From Irpex lacteus (taxonomy: Eukaryota; Basidiomycota; Agaricomycetes; Polyporales; Irpicaceae): 64,000 nucleotides of DNA. The stretch covers positions 434,001 to 498,000 of the forward strand of contig MQVO02000014.1 of the NCBI GenBank assembly GCA_001986395.2, in the 5' to 3' direction. Positions within the stretch are counted from its first letter, which is position 1, and every line of letters begins with the position of its first letter. Positions 22,157 to 35,011 of this stretch are shown here, one piece after another. The notes beneath the pieces are model-generated. The model worked only from the letters and a program-made list of their open reading frames with translations, searched no databases and had not been told where the DNA came from. The position numbers were made by a program, and so were the translations under genes.

Positions 22157-23663
22157 ATGTCTGTGCTTTTGGAGACATCGTTGGGCGACCTTGTGATTGA
22201 CTTGGAAGTAGAGGCTTGTCCAAAGACGTGCGAGAACTTTTTGAAGTTATGCAAGGTGTATTACTACAACCTGAATGCATTCTTCAATGGTGAGCACGCT
22301 ACTTCTCATTAATGTGCATATACCAATTGTTACACAGTCTCGAAGGACTTCCTTGCTCAGGCTGGCGACCCCACAGCAACTGGAACGGGTGGCGAGTCCA
22401 TATGGTCATACATAGCTGCAAATGGAGGCCCCAAAGGACCACGCTACTTTACTCCTGAATTTATCCCCAAATTCAAGCACAAGTCAAAGGGTACCGTGTC
22501 TATGGCCGTTGCCCCTGCTCTTGAAGACGGCACCAAAGGAGGCTGCGGGAGCCAGTTCTTCATCACATTGGCAGACAACATCGACTACTTGGACGGAAAG
22601 CACGCGGTATTTGGGCATGTCGTGGAGGGGCTGGAGACTCTGGACAAGCTGAACGAGGTTTTTGTGGATCAGGAAGGTCGACCATTCAAGGATGTCAGGA
22701 TTAGGCACGTGGAGATACTTGGTACCTCTCTTCCAGTTTACGCATTGACCGTGTACTGAATAATGTCACAGACGACCCATTTCCTGACCCTGAGGGTTTA
22801 GTAGTTCCAGAGAACGCACCCACCAAACCGCCAGATAACTCGACGCGCATAGCTGAAGATGAGGATCCTCTCGCTACTCTCCCGGAAGAAGAGGCCGAGC
22901 AGGAACGACGGAAGAAGGCTGCTCAAGCGTCGGCGTTGACACTCGAAATGGTTGGAGACTTGCCCTTTGCCAATGTCAGGCCGCCGGAGAACGTGTTGTT
23001 CGTGTGCAAGCTGAACCCTGTTACACGAGACGAAGACCTTGAGCTCATATTCTCACGTTTCGGGACAATAATGAGCTGCCAGGTCATCCGGGACAAGAAG
23101 ACGGGAGACTCTTTGCAGTATGCGTTTATTGAGTTCGATAAGCGTGAAGATGCGGAGCAGGTGTGTTCCTCTACATTTCTACAGGTGACCTCTCTAATGG
23201 GCGTGGACACTAGGCTTACTTCAAGATGCAGAATGTCCTTGTTGACGATCGACGTATATGGGTTGATTTGTAAGTTTATATCGCCGATCGGGTATTCACT
23301 ATGTCTAACACATATACCAGCTCGCAATCCGTCGCTCGTCTCAACAACAACTGGTCGAATGACGTGCGCATGGGTCCTCGCAAAGGCGGCAAGGGTAGCA
23401 GCGGCTTTGGCGGCCGCGAAGATCTCGAAGCCACACGAAAATATCGAGAAGATGACCGTGATCGAGGTGGATATGACATGGTTTTCGATGTCCCTTCCAG
23501 TCGGCATCACAAACGAAAGAGTCGTAGTCGTAGCCCCCACCGTAGGGACCGCGACAGGGATCGGGAGAGGAGACGGTCACCACCTCGTCATCGTGATGAC
23601 AGAGATAGAGGCCACGACAGAGAGAGGCGAAGAAGTCGGAGTAGAGATAGGTATAGGCGGTGA
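22157..23663 (+). CDS. PPIL4: PPIL4/Rct1-type nuclear cyclophilin with RRM
   Basis: A peptidyl-prolyl isomerase of the nucleus linked to RNA polymerase II and pre-mRNA processing (fission yeast Rct1). Exons are 22157-22289, 22338-22721, 22772-23160, 23214-23269 and 23321-23663, giving 434 aa, the usual family length. The cyclophilin domain (about 1-165) starts [16 protein letters not shown] and contains [20 protein letters not shown] linker with [10 protein letters not shown] leads to an RRM at about 246-323 with RNP2-like LFVCKLNP and RNP1-like YAFIEF. The C-terminus is rich in RD/RS dipeptides ([20 protein letters not shown]), typical of splicing-associated proteins. All introns are 48-53 nt. 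Classical cyclophilin active-site residues are only partly kept, as is normal for this subfamily. Confidence 0.93.
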
Positions 23664-24005
23664 CGATCGTTCTTGTACAACCACTTCCGTGGATCGTCCG
23701 CATTCTGCTGGCTTCGTTGGCCATGATAATATTATTCGTAAAGGAACAGGTTCTGTGAGCTATTGAACCTCATAATATGCTAGGGCCGTGTATAGTGATG
23801 AGATATAAGTGTGCTGCTTGGCCTCAGCCGTACGATACGACGCGTCTACCAATCGCGCCTTAATGGGCGCCAATGAAATTTATAGTGTCCTTTCTCAGCT
23901 TCATCCGATCCATTTACCGCTACGGCCATCCTCTTCTAGCCACCGTCGGCTCAAGCCTCTGTATTTCGTAAACACTTCTAAGTACACACTCGCAGCAGCC
24001 ATCCA

Positions 24006-26150
24006 ATGGCACAAAAGAAGAAAAACCAGAAGAAGAAACAACAGCAGGCTGCCGCGCAGGCAGCGGCGGCCAATGCTGCAGCTAACGGTAGTGGCACAGA
24101 TGGCAATGAGTCGTGAGTGGCAAAGTCAATGAGCAGATCTTGTCAGACAGTCTAAATTAAATGTCGACAAAAGCCATGAAGAGGATGTGCAAGCCGAACC
24201 CCAGGAAACAGCCGACCCGATACCTACGCCCCCTCCTGAGCCTGTAGATACGCTGAAAGAGGCGGAGAAAAAGAAGGAGGCGGGCAATGTCGCTTTCAGA
24301 GCAAAGAACTTTACAGAAGCCATTGAGCGGTATACCGAAGCTATCGGTGCGTAATTACACATACATACCTCTATTCGCCATTATCGTCCGCAGATACTGA
24401 AGTCCTTCTTCCATCGCTCGCAGACTTGAATCCCAATGAACCCACATACCTCACGAACCGTGCTGCCGCATACATGGCTTTGAAGAGGTTCAAGCCTGCA
24501 CTCTCCGATTGTCAACAAGCTGCCAACCTACAGTCCGACGCTCCGTCCGTCAAGACCCTCACACGACTCGCCCGATGTCAGCTTTCGACGGGATCGACAG
24601 CTCCTGCCTTGTCTACACTGAGATCGGCGCTTGCTATTGAACCAAGAATGATGCTGCTCTTCAGTTACAAAAGAAAGTCCTGGAGATCGAGGCGCATTTG
24701 AGGAATCTCGAAGGCGCGAAGAGTAGGAAGGATTGGGGTCATGCGCGATTGGCTTTGGACAAGTGTGTGCAGGGTATTGAGACTGAGGGAGGTGATATTC
24801 CCCTACAGTGGCGGTTATGGCGGATAGAACTGGAACTGGCGAGGGCCAACTGGGATGCTGCCAGTATAGCTGCCAAGTAAGTGAATCGTCGCATATGCCT
24901 TTCTTTCCTGATGAACACCCATTAATCGGCATACTCAGCGACGCGATGCGACTGGAACCCAACTCACCAGATGTCCTGACTTCAAGAGGTCTCGTCATGT
25001 TCCTTACTGCCAAAACTGCTCAAGCCCTGAAACACGTTGTATCCGCACTCCAATTGGACCCTGGACACGAACCCGCCATGCGACTACGGAAGCGAGTGAA
25101 GGACGTCGACCGCCTAAAAGACGAGGGCAACGCGGCTTTCAAGTCTGGTCAGCTCCAAACCGCCAACAAGAAATACACTGAAGCTCTCGAAGTACGTGGA
25201 TAGTCATTCATAGGCTACATCGTTACTCACGTTGGATGTGCAGCGAGTCGGTAATGAGGAATCTGAGGGTAAGGGCGGCCATATGCGAGCCATATTACTC
25301 TCAAACCGAGCGACCACACTCTTGAAGGTATATCCTCTGCTTCTAAGTCATTCGTCAAGGCATGATTCACATGTCACTCGTCTCAGCTCGGCCTCCACGA
25401 CGATGCCCTAGTAGACGTAGAAGAATCCATCTCCCTAAACGACTTCTCCTTCAAGGTATACCGAACGCGCGCGCGGATATACCTGCACATGGAGAAATAC
25501 GACGCTGCCATCGCCGATTTCAAGACCGCCATGGAACAAGCCGAGTCAGAAGGCAGTGACGCAGACGTAAAGGCTCTCAAGTCAGACTTGAAGAAGGCGG
25601 AGCTAGACCTCAAGAGGAGTAAGACGAAGGATTACTATAAGATTCTAGGTTCGTGTTCTTGTGTTTGTGGGCGGTCATCGTGAGGAAATCATCCTGACCG
25701 ATATTTTATTCTCCATAAGGTGTCTCGAGAGATTGCACCGAGGTGGAGATCAAGAAAGCCTATCGGAAAGAGTCGTTAAAGCACCATCCGGACAAGGTAC
25801 ATTCACCGTCCATACAACCTTGTGCTTCACTGACTCATCGTGTATGATTCCTCTCTACTCAGGGCGGAGACGAAGAGAAGTTCAAACTCATCGTCGAAGC
25901 GCACGGCGTCCTCTCCGATCCTCAAAAGCGTCGGAGATACGATATGGGCGAGGACGACGACGAAGGCAACGGCATTGACCTCGCCGACCTGTTCGGGGGT
26001 GGTGGAGGTTTCCCTCCGGGCTTCGCGTTCCATTCAGGAGGCTTCGGCGGTGGTGGCTTTGGCGGTGGCGGGTTCGGAGGTGGTGGCTTCGGCGGCGGAG
26101 GCTTTGGACACTCCCATTCGCATTCGCGGCCACAGGGATTCCCATTCTAA
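24006..26150 (+). CDS. TPR and J-domain co-chaperone (DNAJC7-like), with a one-base frameshift
   Basis: Exons are 24006-24112, 24174-24346, 24424-24876, 24939-25191, 25244-25327, 25387-25648, 25720-25796 and 25863-26150. Several TPR helices (EAGNVAFRAKNFTEAIERYTEA, cut to core AFRAKNFTEAIERY; PNEPTYLTNRAAAYMAL; AFKSGQLQTANKKYTEAL) precede a J domain with the Hsp70-activating HPD (LKHHPDK) and a Gly/Phe-rich tail of repeated GGFGGG. Such proteins hand clients between Hsp70 and Hsp90. The N-terminus is Lys/Gln/Ala-rich. The summed exons are 1697 nt, one short of a multiple of three: near 24650 the frame jumps from LAIEP to KNDAALQLQ without any possible intron, and the unshifted frame stops soon after. 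This is either an assembly or sequencing error or a disabled allele. The first intron could alternatively end at 24146 (34 nt). Confidence 0.85.
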
Positions 26151-26613
26151 GCGCGTTGTTCGTGGCTTAGAGCGGTGGTGTCACAGTGCGGCGAGCTCAA
26201 GTACCATATACGCTACCCATTCCCTGTCTCTTTCCCTTCACTATCGTCGTTATCATTGCTTTCCTCTCCTGATCTGACGACTGTTGTGCATATCATTACA
26301 TGTATCCATTCCCAATCTCTCTCTGTCGAGCACGATTACGCACACTCAGTAATACACTCGTTTTATCCCGCCACTCAACATCAAAACCTAGTCCGGCAAA
26401 TTTGAATGCTGGGTGCCATTAGGCGGTGTATGAAATACAGGGATTGTGTGCATGAGTACAAGTAACTACGAACCTATTAATCGAGCCACGACTTAAACTA
26501 CACGACTACAACTTCGGGCCTTAAACAACCAAGCACATCATCGTCCATCATCAACCGCTCGACGTCCTTCGACTTAAAACCGAGGTACGAGGATGAGACT
26601 ATGAACGAACAGA

Positions 26614-28107
26614 TCAAACCGCCCTCAAGGGCGAATAAAGCATCCCACCAGACCCCGCCGTCGAAGGCTGAGGTGTGTCAGGGTCATGTACGGCCACGGG
26701 TGAGTACGCTACCAGAGGCAGAGAGATGGACAGGCTGGAACTGCTTCCCGCTCCGACGTTGGTCTTCTTTGCGTGCGCTTGGCGTACGTTGAGTACGAGG
26801 CGGGGGCCCTGCGTGGAAGGAATCGGTATGTTTAGTACGTGATAGTGATATGGATTGGCGGTGAACGTACTATCGAGCCGAAGATTGCCAGTAGGAAACT
26901 GCGTGAATGATCATAATCGTGTAAAATGAGTGCCGGAGATTGTATTGTATGGGCGGGAAATGCGGCTTACGGGAACCCCATGTTCGCGAACGTTGTCGGA
27001 GCCAGCGTGAAGAGAACCGTATTCGTCAAGTTCGCAACTGCCAAAAGAATGTTACTGTCAGCTAGGTCATCTTGTCATCCCGGGCTCGGGCTCAACGGAT
27101 AGAAGAGCGGCACTGAAGGAAGAGACATACCGAATATGATCAAGAATGTCCACATATTGTCCCGGATTAGCAGCTGGAAAAGTGTAACTTGCTGCCACCC
27201 TTGACTATGCGCCGTCCAATACCTGAACATAGCCAGACCGAACAGGAAGCTCTCGAATACTATAGAGGTTATACTGGGATTACGAAATTTAGTTGGAAAT
27301 GAAGTGGCAGTTGACCGGATCTGTACTCACCTGTAGGCGATGATGGTGACAGGAAAGTCTGCTTCTACGCAATGAGGACTTGTCATGATGCGGGGGAGGC
27401 TTATGCCCAAGCTGACGATCATAATCGTGACTTGGGCGACGAACGCGGGAAGGAGGGCTCTGATTGTAAGTTTGTTGCCCGTGTATATGGCGTATACTGG
27501 ATATGCATATGAGCAAGAACGCCATCAGATTAACAGGGCATTAAGGGGAAGTTGCGCTACACAGCTTCAAGTTCAGCTTTGAATGCTTACTTCTTAGCAT
27601 GAGAAGGATCTCTATTGAGATTTCGAGGAGCACGGCCGAGACCGCTTCGACCACTATCCAGCCATGACATGAAAGCACGCCCACATTAAGCACGCTATGT
27701 ATGAACACGCATCGAGCGATTGGCAGTTTAGCGAGCAGGTTCTGTCTGTATCGAGGACAACGAGGTCACGTACATCAATACTATCACAGAGTAGTATCTT
27801 GTGAAGAGATATAACAACTTCAGCGGTTGAAACGGAGTTCTGTAATCAATTAACGCGTATTCAATAAAGTTAGCCTTCAGTTGTAAAGTAAACACGGGGT
27901 GTTGCGGATACTGACAGCCAGATGTGTTCGACCTGTTTGGAATGAGAAGCATCGTCAATTATAGGGGTAAAGGTGATACATGGAAGATATGCGCACCTCT
28001 TGGTCCGTTGTAATGAAGACATCCCATACAAGGAAACAGAGTGCAGCGATTCGGCTGCGACTCACGTCAACTGCCTGTGTCAGTGCCTCTATTGATGCTT
28101 GATCCAT
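26614..28107 (-). CDS. DUF6533 family multi-pass membrane protein
   Basis: Nine exons: 28107-27997, 27932-27916, 27839-27774, 27694-27591, 27496-27331, 27273-27131, 27037-26971, 26898-26871 and 26808-26614, giving 298 aa. The N-terminal DUF6533 signature is clear: RIAALCFLVWDVFITTDQE, then VEHIWLTPFQPLKLLYLFTRYY. About six or seven hydrophobic segments follow, with LRIYAIYTGNK after the third, and a polar cytoplasmic-looking tail after GPRLVLNVRQA. These receptor-like proteins are greatly expanded in Agaricomycetes and no ligand or function is established. Two exons are very short (17 and 28 nt). No single exon is long enough to stand out as an open frame, so the gene is easily missed. Confidence 0.85.
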
Positions 28108-29518
28108 GATGAGGCGTGTTCTGTTTCCTGCTTCTTCGCGTGTTGTTGATGAATTTCCAGGTAAATGAGAGTAACGGCAGGCAATACAGCCTCGCGTCGA
28201 CGCGTCGCGTATCGTAGAGAGGTAAGTGGAAGAGGGTAGGATGCGCGAATATGTTCCAATCCTGTGGCCTGAGGGGCGACATACTACAGGCAATAGCGCT
28301 ATTGTTCTGTGGCTGTATCATTGGCTTGACCACTGCGCGTAAGTGTGCGCTACAAAATTTGGCCGTTGATAGCACTAATTGTCTGCTTGGAACTCCCGAG
28401 ATGGGCCAAATGGTAGTGATTTACTTCCGTGCACCGCATATCGCAAGTCAGGACGGGATGGTCAACGAGGATGAACAGGTTTCAGCTACGAGCGTGACGC
28501 CGTGATTAGCAAGTGTGTATGGTGCGAATTTGAAGGCACTGGACTGGGGGATATGCAAACCGTGAATAAAGCACATTTCGACGTCGTGAGATACAACAAA
28601 TGTCGTGGTTGTGGACGTCACGGTAATGAACAAGGTATATCTTCCAACTTTGAGAGAGGAACATAAAGAAGCGCCCGTTTGAGGGACCGGCTATAGCGCC
28701 GCTACTCGGCGCCGAGAGCGGTACCAAATCTGGCAAAAGGTCCGATGCCGGCCGACCAGCAGCCCTGTGGCGGCTGGCCTGAGTATTGACTCTGTGCTTT
28801 TCCATAAACACAGTCTTCACGACTCTTCGGAACTGCGACCAACATGCTGTATGTGGCCCCCTATTGCTTGACATCTGCTTCGCTGAATCGCTATCGCCTG
28901 CGATCCAGGATAAACGACGCGAACTTTGACAGAACCTAAGCTGGAGTCAGCTGCTGCATGGCCTATTTGGCGATGCCTCTTGTTATGCAGAGGCTGCCGT
29001 TTTTCGCGTGTGGCGGCGGGAATCTTACGACATTGGAACTCGTACAATGCATGGATTAACCTGGCGCGGAAATGAAGACAGGAAAAGCACGGTCAGCCAC
29101 TTCTCTCTGCGGCTCTTAAACGGCTGTCTCAGCCATGGACTCGCCTGGCGCTGAATGCTGCTGTAAGCCTGTAACATCGCTTCTGGTCATCCTTGTTGGT
29201 TGTCAGCCACATTACCGCGTTCTGTTCAGTCTTCGTTCATAAACGCACTGGTGGAGATGAGGTACTGATGATGAGCTGATGCGTGCGAACAACTTCCGGG
29301 TCATCCTCCCATGTCCCAATTCATATCGCAAGGGGTATATAGCTTCTTAACGGTGCGTCGTCGTCTCGTGGCTATCTTGCTCCGCCCCTCTTCCACACAC
29401 CACTCCATATTTCGGGTTCCTTAGAGGCTGCGCCTCGTACTTATATTTCACTCAACGCGGTTGTGTTTGCTATCCTCTTTCGTTTTCTCCCATCGGTATC
29501 AGCGATACCAACATACGA
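28108..29518. other. Gene-free stretch of 1.4 kb
   Basis: I see no coding region that stands up on either strand; the open frames present lack motifs and splice context. A TATATAG at 29336-29342 lies 177 bp before the BTB start codon and is a candidate core promoter for that gene. Confidence 0.5.
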
Positions 29519-30337
29519 ATGTCTCCACTTCTCTTCGACTCGCCTGACGCCGACCTGGTGTTGCGCTCGGGTGCACTTCCCACCACCGACTTTCGTGTGC
29601 ACCGATGCATCCTGGCCGCTTCGTCGCCGTTCTTCAAAGACATGTTCTCCCTTCCCCAGCCACAGACCGACGATGACTCCAACCCACCCGTCGTCCAGGT
29701 CTCAGAGAGTGCCGAGATACTCGAGAAGCTACTCTGCTTCATCTACCCTTACTCCAAGCCCGTCCTGAAGACCCTTGAGGACGTGGCCGACATTCTTGAG
29801 GCTGCATCGAAGTACGACGTCACGGTGGCGATCGACGCTCTTCGCTCTATCCTTGTATCTCCAGCGTTCGTCAAGCAGGAGCCACTACGGGTCTACGCTA
29901 TTGCATGTCGATTCGACCTCGAAGAGGAAGCCAAGATCGCCTCCAGGCATTCGCTCTCAGTGGAACTCCCAGACAGTCCTCATCACGAATATCTCCAGGA
30001 TATCTCCGCGTTCCAATACCGTCGGCTGCTGGACCTGCACAGGACACGCGCAGCGGCAGCCCAAGAGTTGTTAGTCGTGCCCGACGACGTCAAGTGCATG
30101 ATGTGCAACGGCACGCATTATGGTCAACTCATTCCTCCGAAGTGGTGGAGAGACTTTCATGCGAGAGCGGGCAAGGAGTTGAGCCTCCGGCCCACTACAG
30201 AGACGATCTTTTCCATGGCGTTCCTGGCTGAGTCGGCCAAGGCGGGATGCGAGCGCTGTGCGGGTAGTATTCTCATGTCTGGTTGGTTCCTCGACCGGTT
30301 GAGACGAGCTATCGACGAACTACCATCCACAATCTGA
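29519..30337 (+). CDS. BTB/POZ domain protein, single exon, 272 aa
   Basis: The BTB fold covers about residues 8-120: SPDADLVLRSGALPTTDFRVHRCILAASSPFFKDMFSLP is the usual start (core HRCILAASSPFFKDMF), followed by LEKLLCFIYPY and the closing helices ILEAASKYDV. The C-terminal half carries the basidiomycete-type Cys-rich tail (CMMCNGTHYGQ, GCERCAGS). BTB proteins dimerise and often act as adaptors for cullin-3 ubiquitin ligases or as transcription regulators; which applies is unknown. The gene has no intron, unusual in this window. ATG 29519 is the first in the frame and lies in a good context after a pyrimidine-rich leader. Confidence 0.88.
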   Translation: MSPLLFDSPDADLVLRSGALPTTDFRVHRCILAASSPFFKDMFSLPQPQTDDDSNPPVVQVSESAEILEKLLCFIYPYSKPVLKTLEDVADILEAASKYDVTVAIDALRSILVSPAFVKQEPLRVYAIACRFDLEEEAKIASRHSLSVELPDSPHHEYLQDISAFQYRRLLDLHRTRAAAAQELLVVPDDVKCMMCNGTHYGQLIPPKWWRDFHARAGKELSLRPTTETIFSMAFLAESAKAGCERCAGSILMSGWFLDRLRRAIDELPSTI

Positions 30338-30760
30338 TTCTCTTCACCTCTTCGCTTTCGTTTCGTTTGTTGACAATGGACACTTTGCATTTTTTGAACC
30401 TCTGCACATTACCGGACTTTTTGACATTATACCTTGCAATTTGGATCGATACCCTTCCCGTTCTTTGTTCTCCCTTATGTTACGGACTTCTGACCATTCA
30501 CGACCACTCACGATGTCTTCTACTCGCTGCCCGATGACCGTAATCTACAAATTGTACATGTATATAGTTGTTCCGTCAATTATGCGTTTTTTGATCTTTT
30601 CACGGAGTCGGACGTCCGTTGATAGCTCTAGCCTCTAGAGTACGGTTTGCACCCTAGTAGTCATTGCGTTGAGCTATCGATGCACCCACACGGTCCTCAA
30701 GATAGCCAACGATACGCAAGATCCGTGCATTCGTGCGCGAGGAGTCGAGTCAAAACACCG

Positions 30761-30767
30761 TATATAA
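30761..30767 (+). promoter_or_regulatory. TATA box of the P5C dehydrogenase gene
   Basis: TATATAA at 30761-30767 lies 114 bp before the start codon at 30881 in an otherwise GC-rich stretch. The distance fits a fungal core promoter with a leader of about 80 nt. Confidence 0.5.
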
Positions 30768-30880
30768 GGACGGCCGATCGCTGGGCGCTGGATTGTAGAT
30801 AGCCACAGATACGCCGACTTTCTCATCCAACACACTCTTGCACGTCGACCTTCACGTTCAGGAGCTCACAAAAGACAAAC

Positions 30881-33073
<2,193 letters not shown>

Positions 33074-33357
33074 TTGTCCTCCGCTGTTGACCTTGCGTCA
33101 GTGTGAAATAAAAGATATATATGTTGTATCATAGTACTACAAGTTAGCCATATACAAATGTAGCCCTGATTTCTTGATTTTCACTTTACTTTCACACTAC
33201 TTAAGCTTTGCAACATCCCGCCCTAGCGCTAATATTCGTTCGCCCACCAACGCGCGCTTGCAAATCCCCACCTCTCTTGTCCATTGACCACTCAGACCGT
33301 TCATATCGGTCTCCTCACCTTCATTTAGGCCACCAACAACATAGCACACGAGAAGCT

Positions 33358-34766
33358 ATGTCAAAACGCGGAGCCTCTCCCCCGGCAGGCGGCGCACTCA
33401 TCAAGAGAGTACGCTCGTCTTCGCCACAGCCGAATAACCAAATTGCCATTTCGACTGGCAACAATGAGCGCGAGCAAGGGCTGATTAGGACGGTGAAGCG
33501 GACGAGTAGCTTGGAGGCTCCTATTATCAGCTTGTCGGGCTCACATGGGGTAAGTAGATATTTTGTTAATTTTGCACGTGTACTGTGTGGCTGAGACTCG
33601 GTGGCTCTGTGCAGGCGGAAATTATGAGCTGTAGGTTCGACCCTTCGGGCCAGAACATCGCTGCGTGTTCAGCAGATAGAGGTGTCTGTACGTATCCCAA
33701 TTTTACGACTTTACCTCTTCCTCGCTAAACACGGCCTGCATTCTAGCATTATGGAAGACGTACTCACCAAACACCAATTACGGCCTCCTCTCAAGCCTCC
33801 ACAAAGCCCCCATCCTCGACCTCCAATGGTCTCTCATCTCACAGCTCATATACACCGCCTCAGCAGACCAAACCATCAACATCACCGACCTCACGAACGG
33901 CAGTCGTGTCAGGAAGCTCCGTGCCCACAGAGGGATCATCAACTCGCTTGACCGGACGCTGTCTGGTTCTGCTGGCACGGAGTTGCTTGTTTCTGGCTCG
34001 GATGATGGGACGGTGAGAGTTTGGGAGGGAGGAGAGGAGGGTGATAAACAGCCCGTGGCGGTGTTTGAGGTTGGGTGTCCTGTGACGGCTGTTTGCTGGA
34101 GCGCGGATGGGTCTAGTATCTACGCTGGAGCGTTGGATAACGAGATTCACGTACGTTTTCTCTTCTCTGTACTGCATTTTATACTAAACTTGCGCTTTTG
34201 TTGTGCCATAGGTCCTAGACCTCCGCAAACAAGAAGAGGTATACACCCTAGCCGGACACGTCGACACACCCACCTCCCTCTCCCTCTCCCCGAACGGCTC
34301 ATACCTCTTGTCTCCCTCTCTATCCTCACAAACAATCATCCACGACGTCCGACCATTCTCGCCCAACCCCAACCGTATACACCGAGTTCTGGTAGGCGCC
34401 CCTGCTGGTTTCGAAAATACGCTGTTGCGAGGCGCGTGGAGTAGAAACGACGATGGAAAACGTGTGGGTGTTGGAGGAGCTGATAGGACTGTGACTATAT
34501 GGGATGTGGACTCTGGGAAGGTTCTTTACAAGGTATGTTGGAGCGATACTTCTACCCTATCCGTTCTTAATCCCTGATTTTTTGTAGCTGCCCGGACATA
34601 AGGGAACCGTCACCGCCGTTGACTTCCACCCCAAGGAGCCTATCAGTACGTTCTTCTTTTCGCGGCGCCATGAATTAACCCTAACCAAAATCTCTTCTCA
34701 GTCCTAACTGGTAGCAAGGATGGCACCATGCTGCTAGGCGAAATCGAACCGTCATTGACTGTATAA
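33358..34766 (+). CDS. SNRNP40: U5 snRNP 40 kDa WD40 protein
   Basis: A spliceosomal beta-propeller protein (human SNRNP40, fission yeast Cwf17/Spf38) that sits with Prp8 in the U5 particle. Exons are 33358-33549, 33615-33687, 33747-34150, 34212-34532, 34588-34645 and 34702-34766, giving 370 aa. The N-terminus MSKRGASPPAGGALIKR followed by SSLEAPIISLSGSHG is characteristic. WD repeats can be followed as CRFDPSGQNIAACSADR, IYTASADQTINITDL, LVSGSDDGTVRVWEG, YAGALDNEIHVLDL, VGVGGADRTVTIWDV and ILTGSKDGTMLLGE; the second-last dipeptide is conserved best in the third and sixth. Introns are 54-66 nt. Confidence 0.92.
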
Positions 34767-35011
34767 CGGCCGCTAGAGTCTCACAAAATTGCTCTCTTCG
34801 CGGTACGAGTACGTATATACAGTGTAGATTGATGATACAGTTGGGGTGTGCTAGATACAAGATACAATACAGATCACTATCATTATTTGAAAGCTGAAAG
34901 CGGACGGAAAGCAAGGAATCCAGAATCTCGAAAACATAAAGCATACAGTAACTATTACAGTGAGAAATCGTGGTTGGACAGGGAGGCAAGAACGAACTCA
35001 ACACGCAACAC

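Noticed and set aside
24560..24660. An intron ending at ...ACCAAG to explain the frame jump in the TPR-J gene
   Set aside because: The only phase-compatible donor (GTCAAG) would remove about 98 nt that encode clearly conserved TPR residues, so a one-base shift is the simpler reading.
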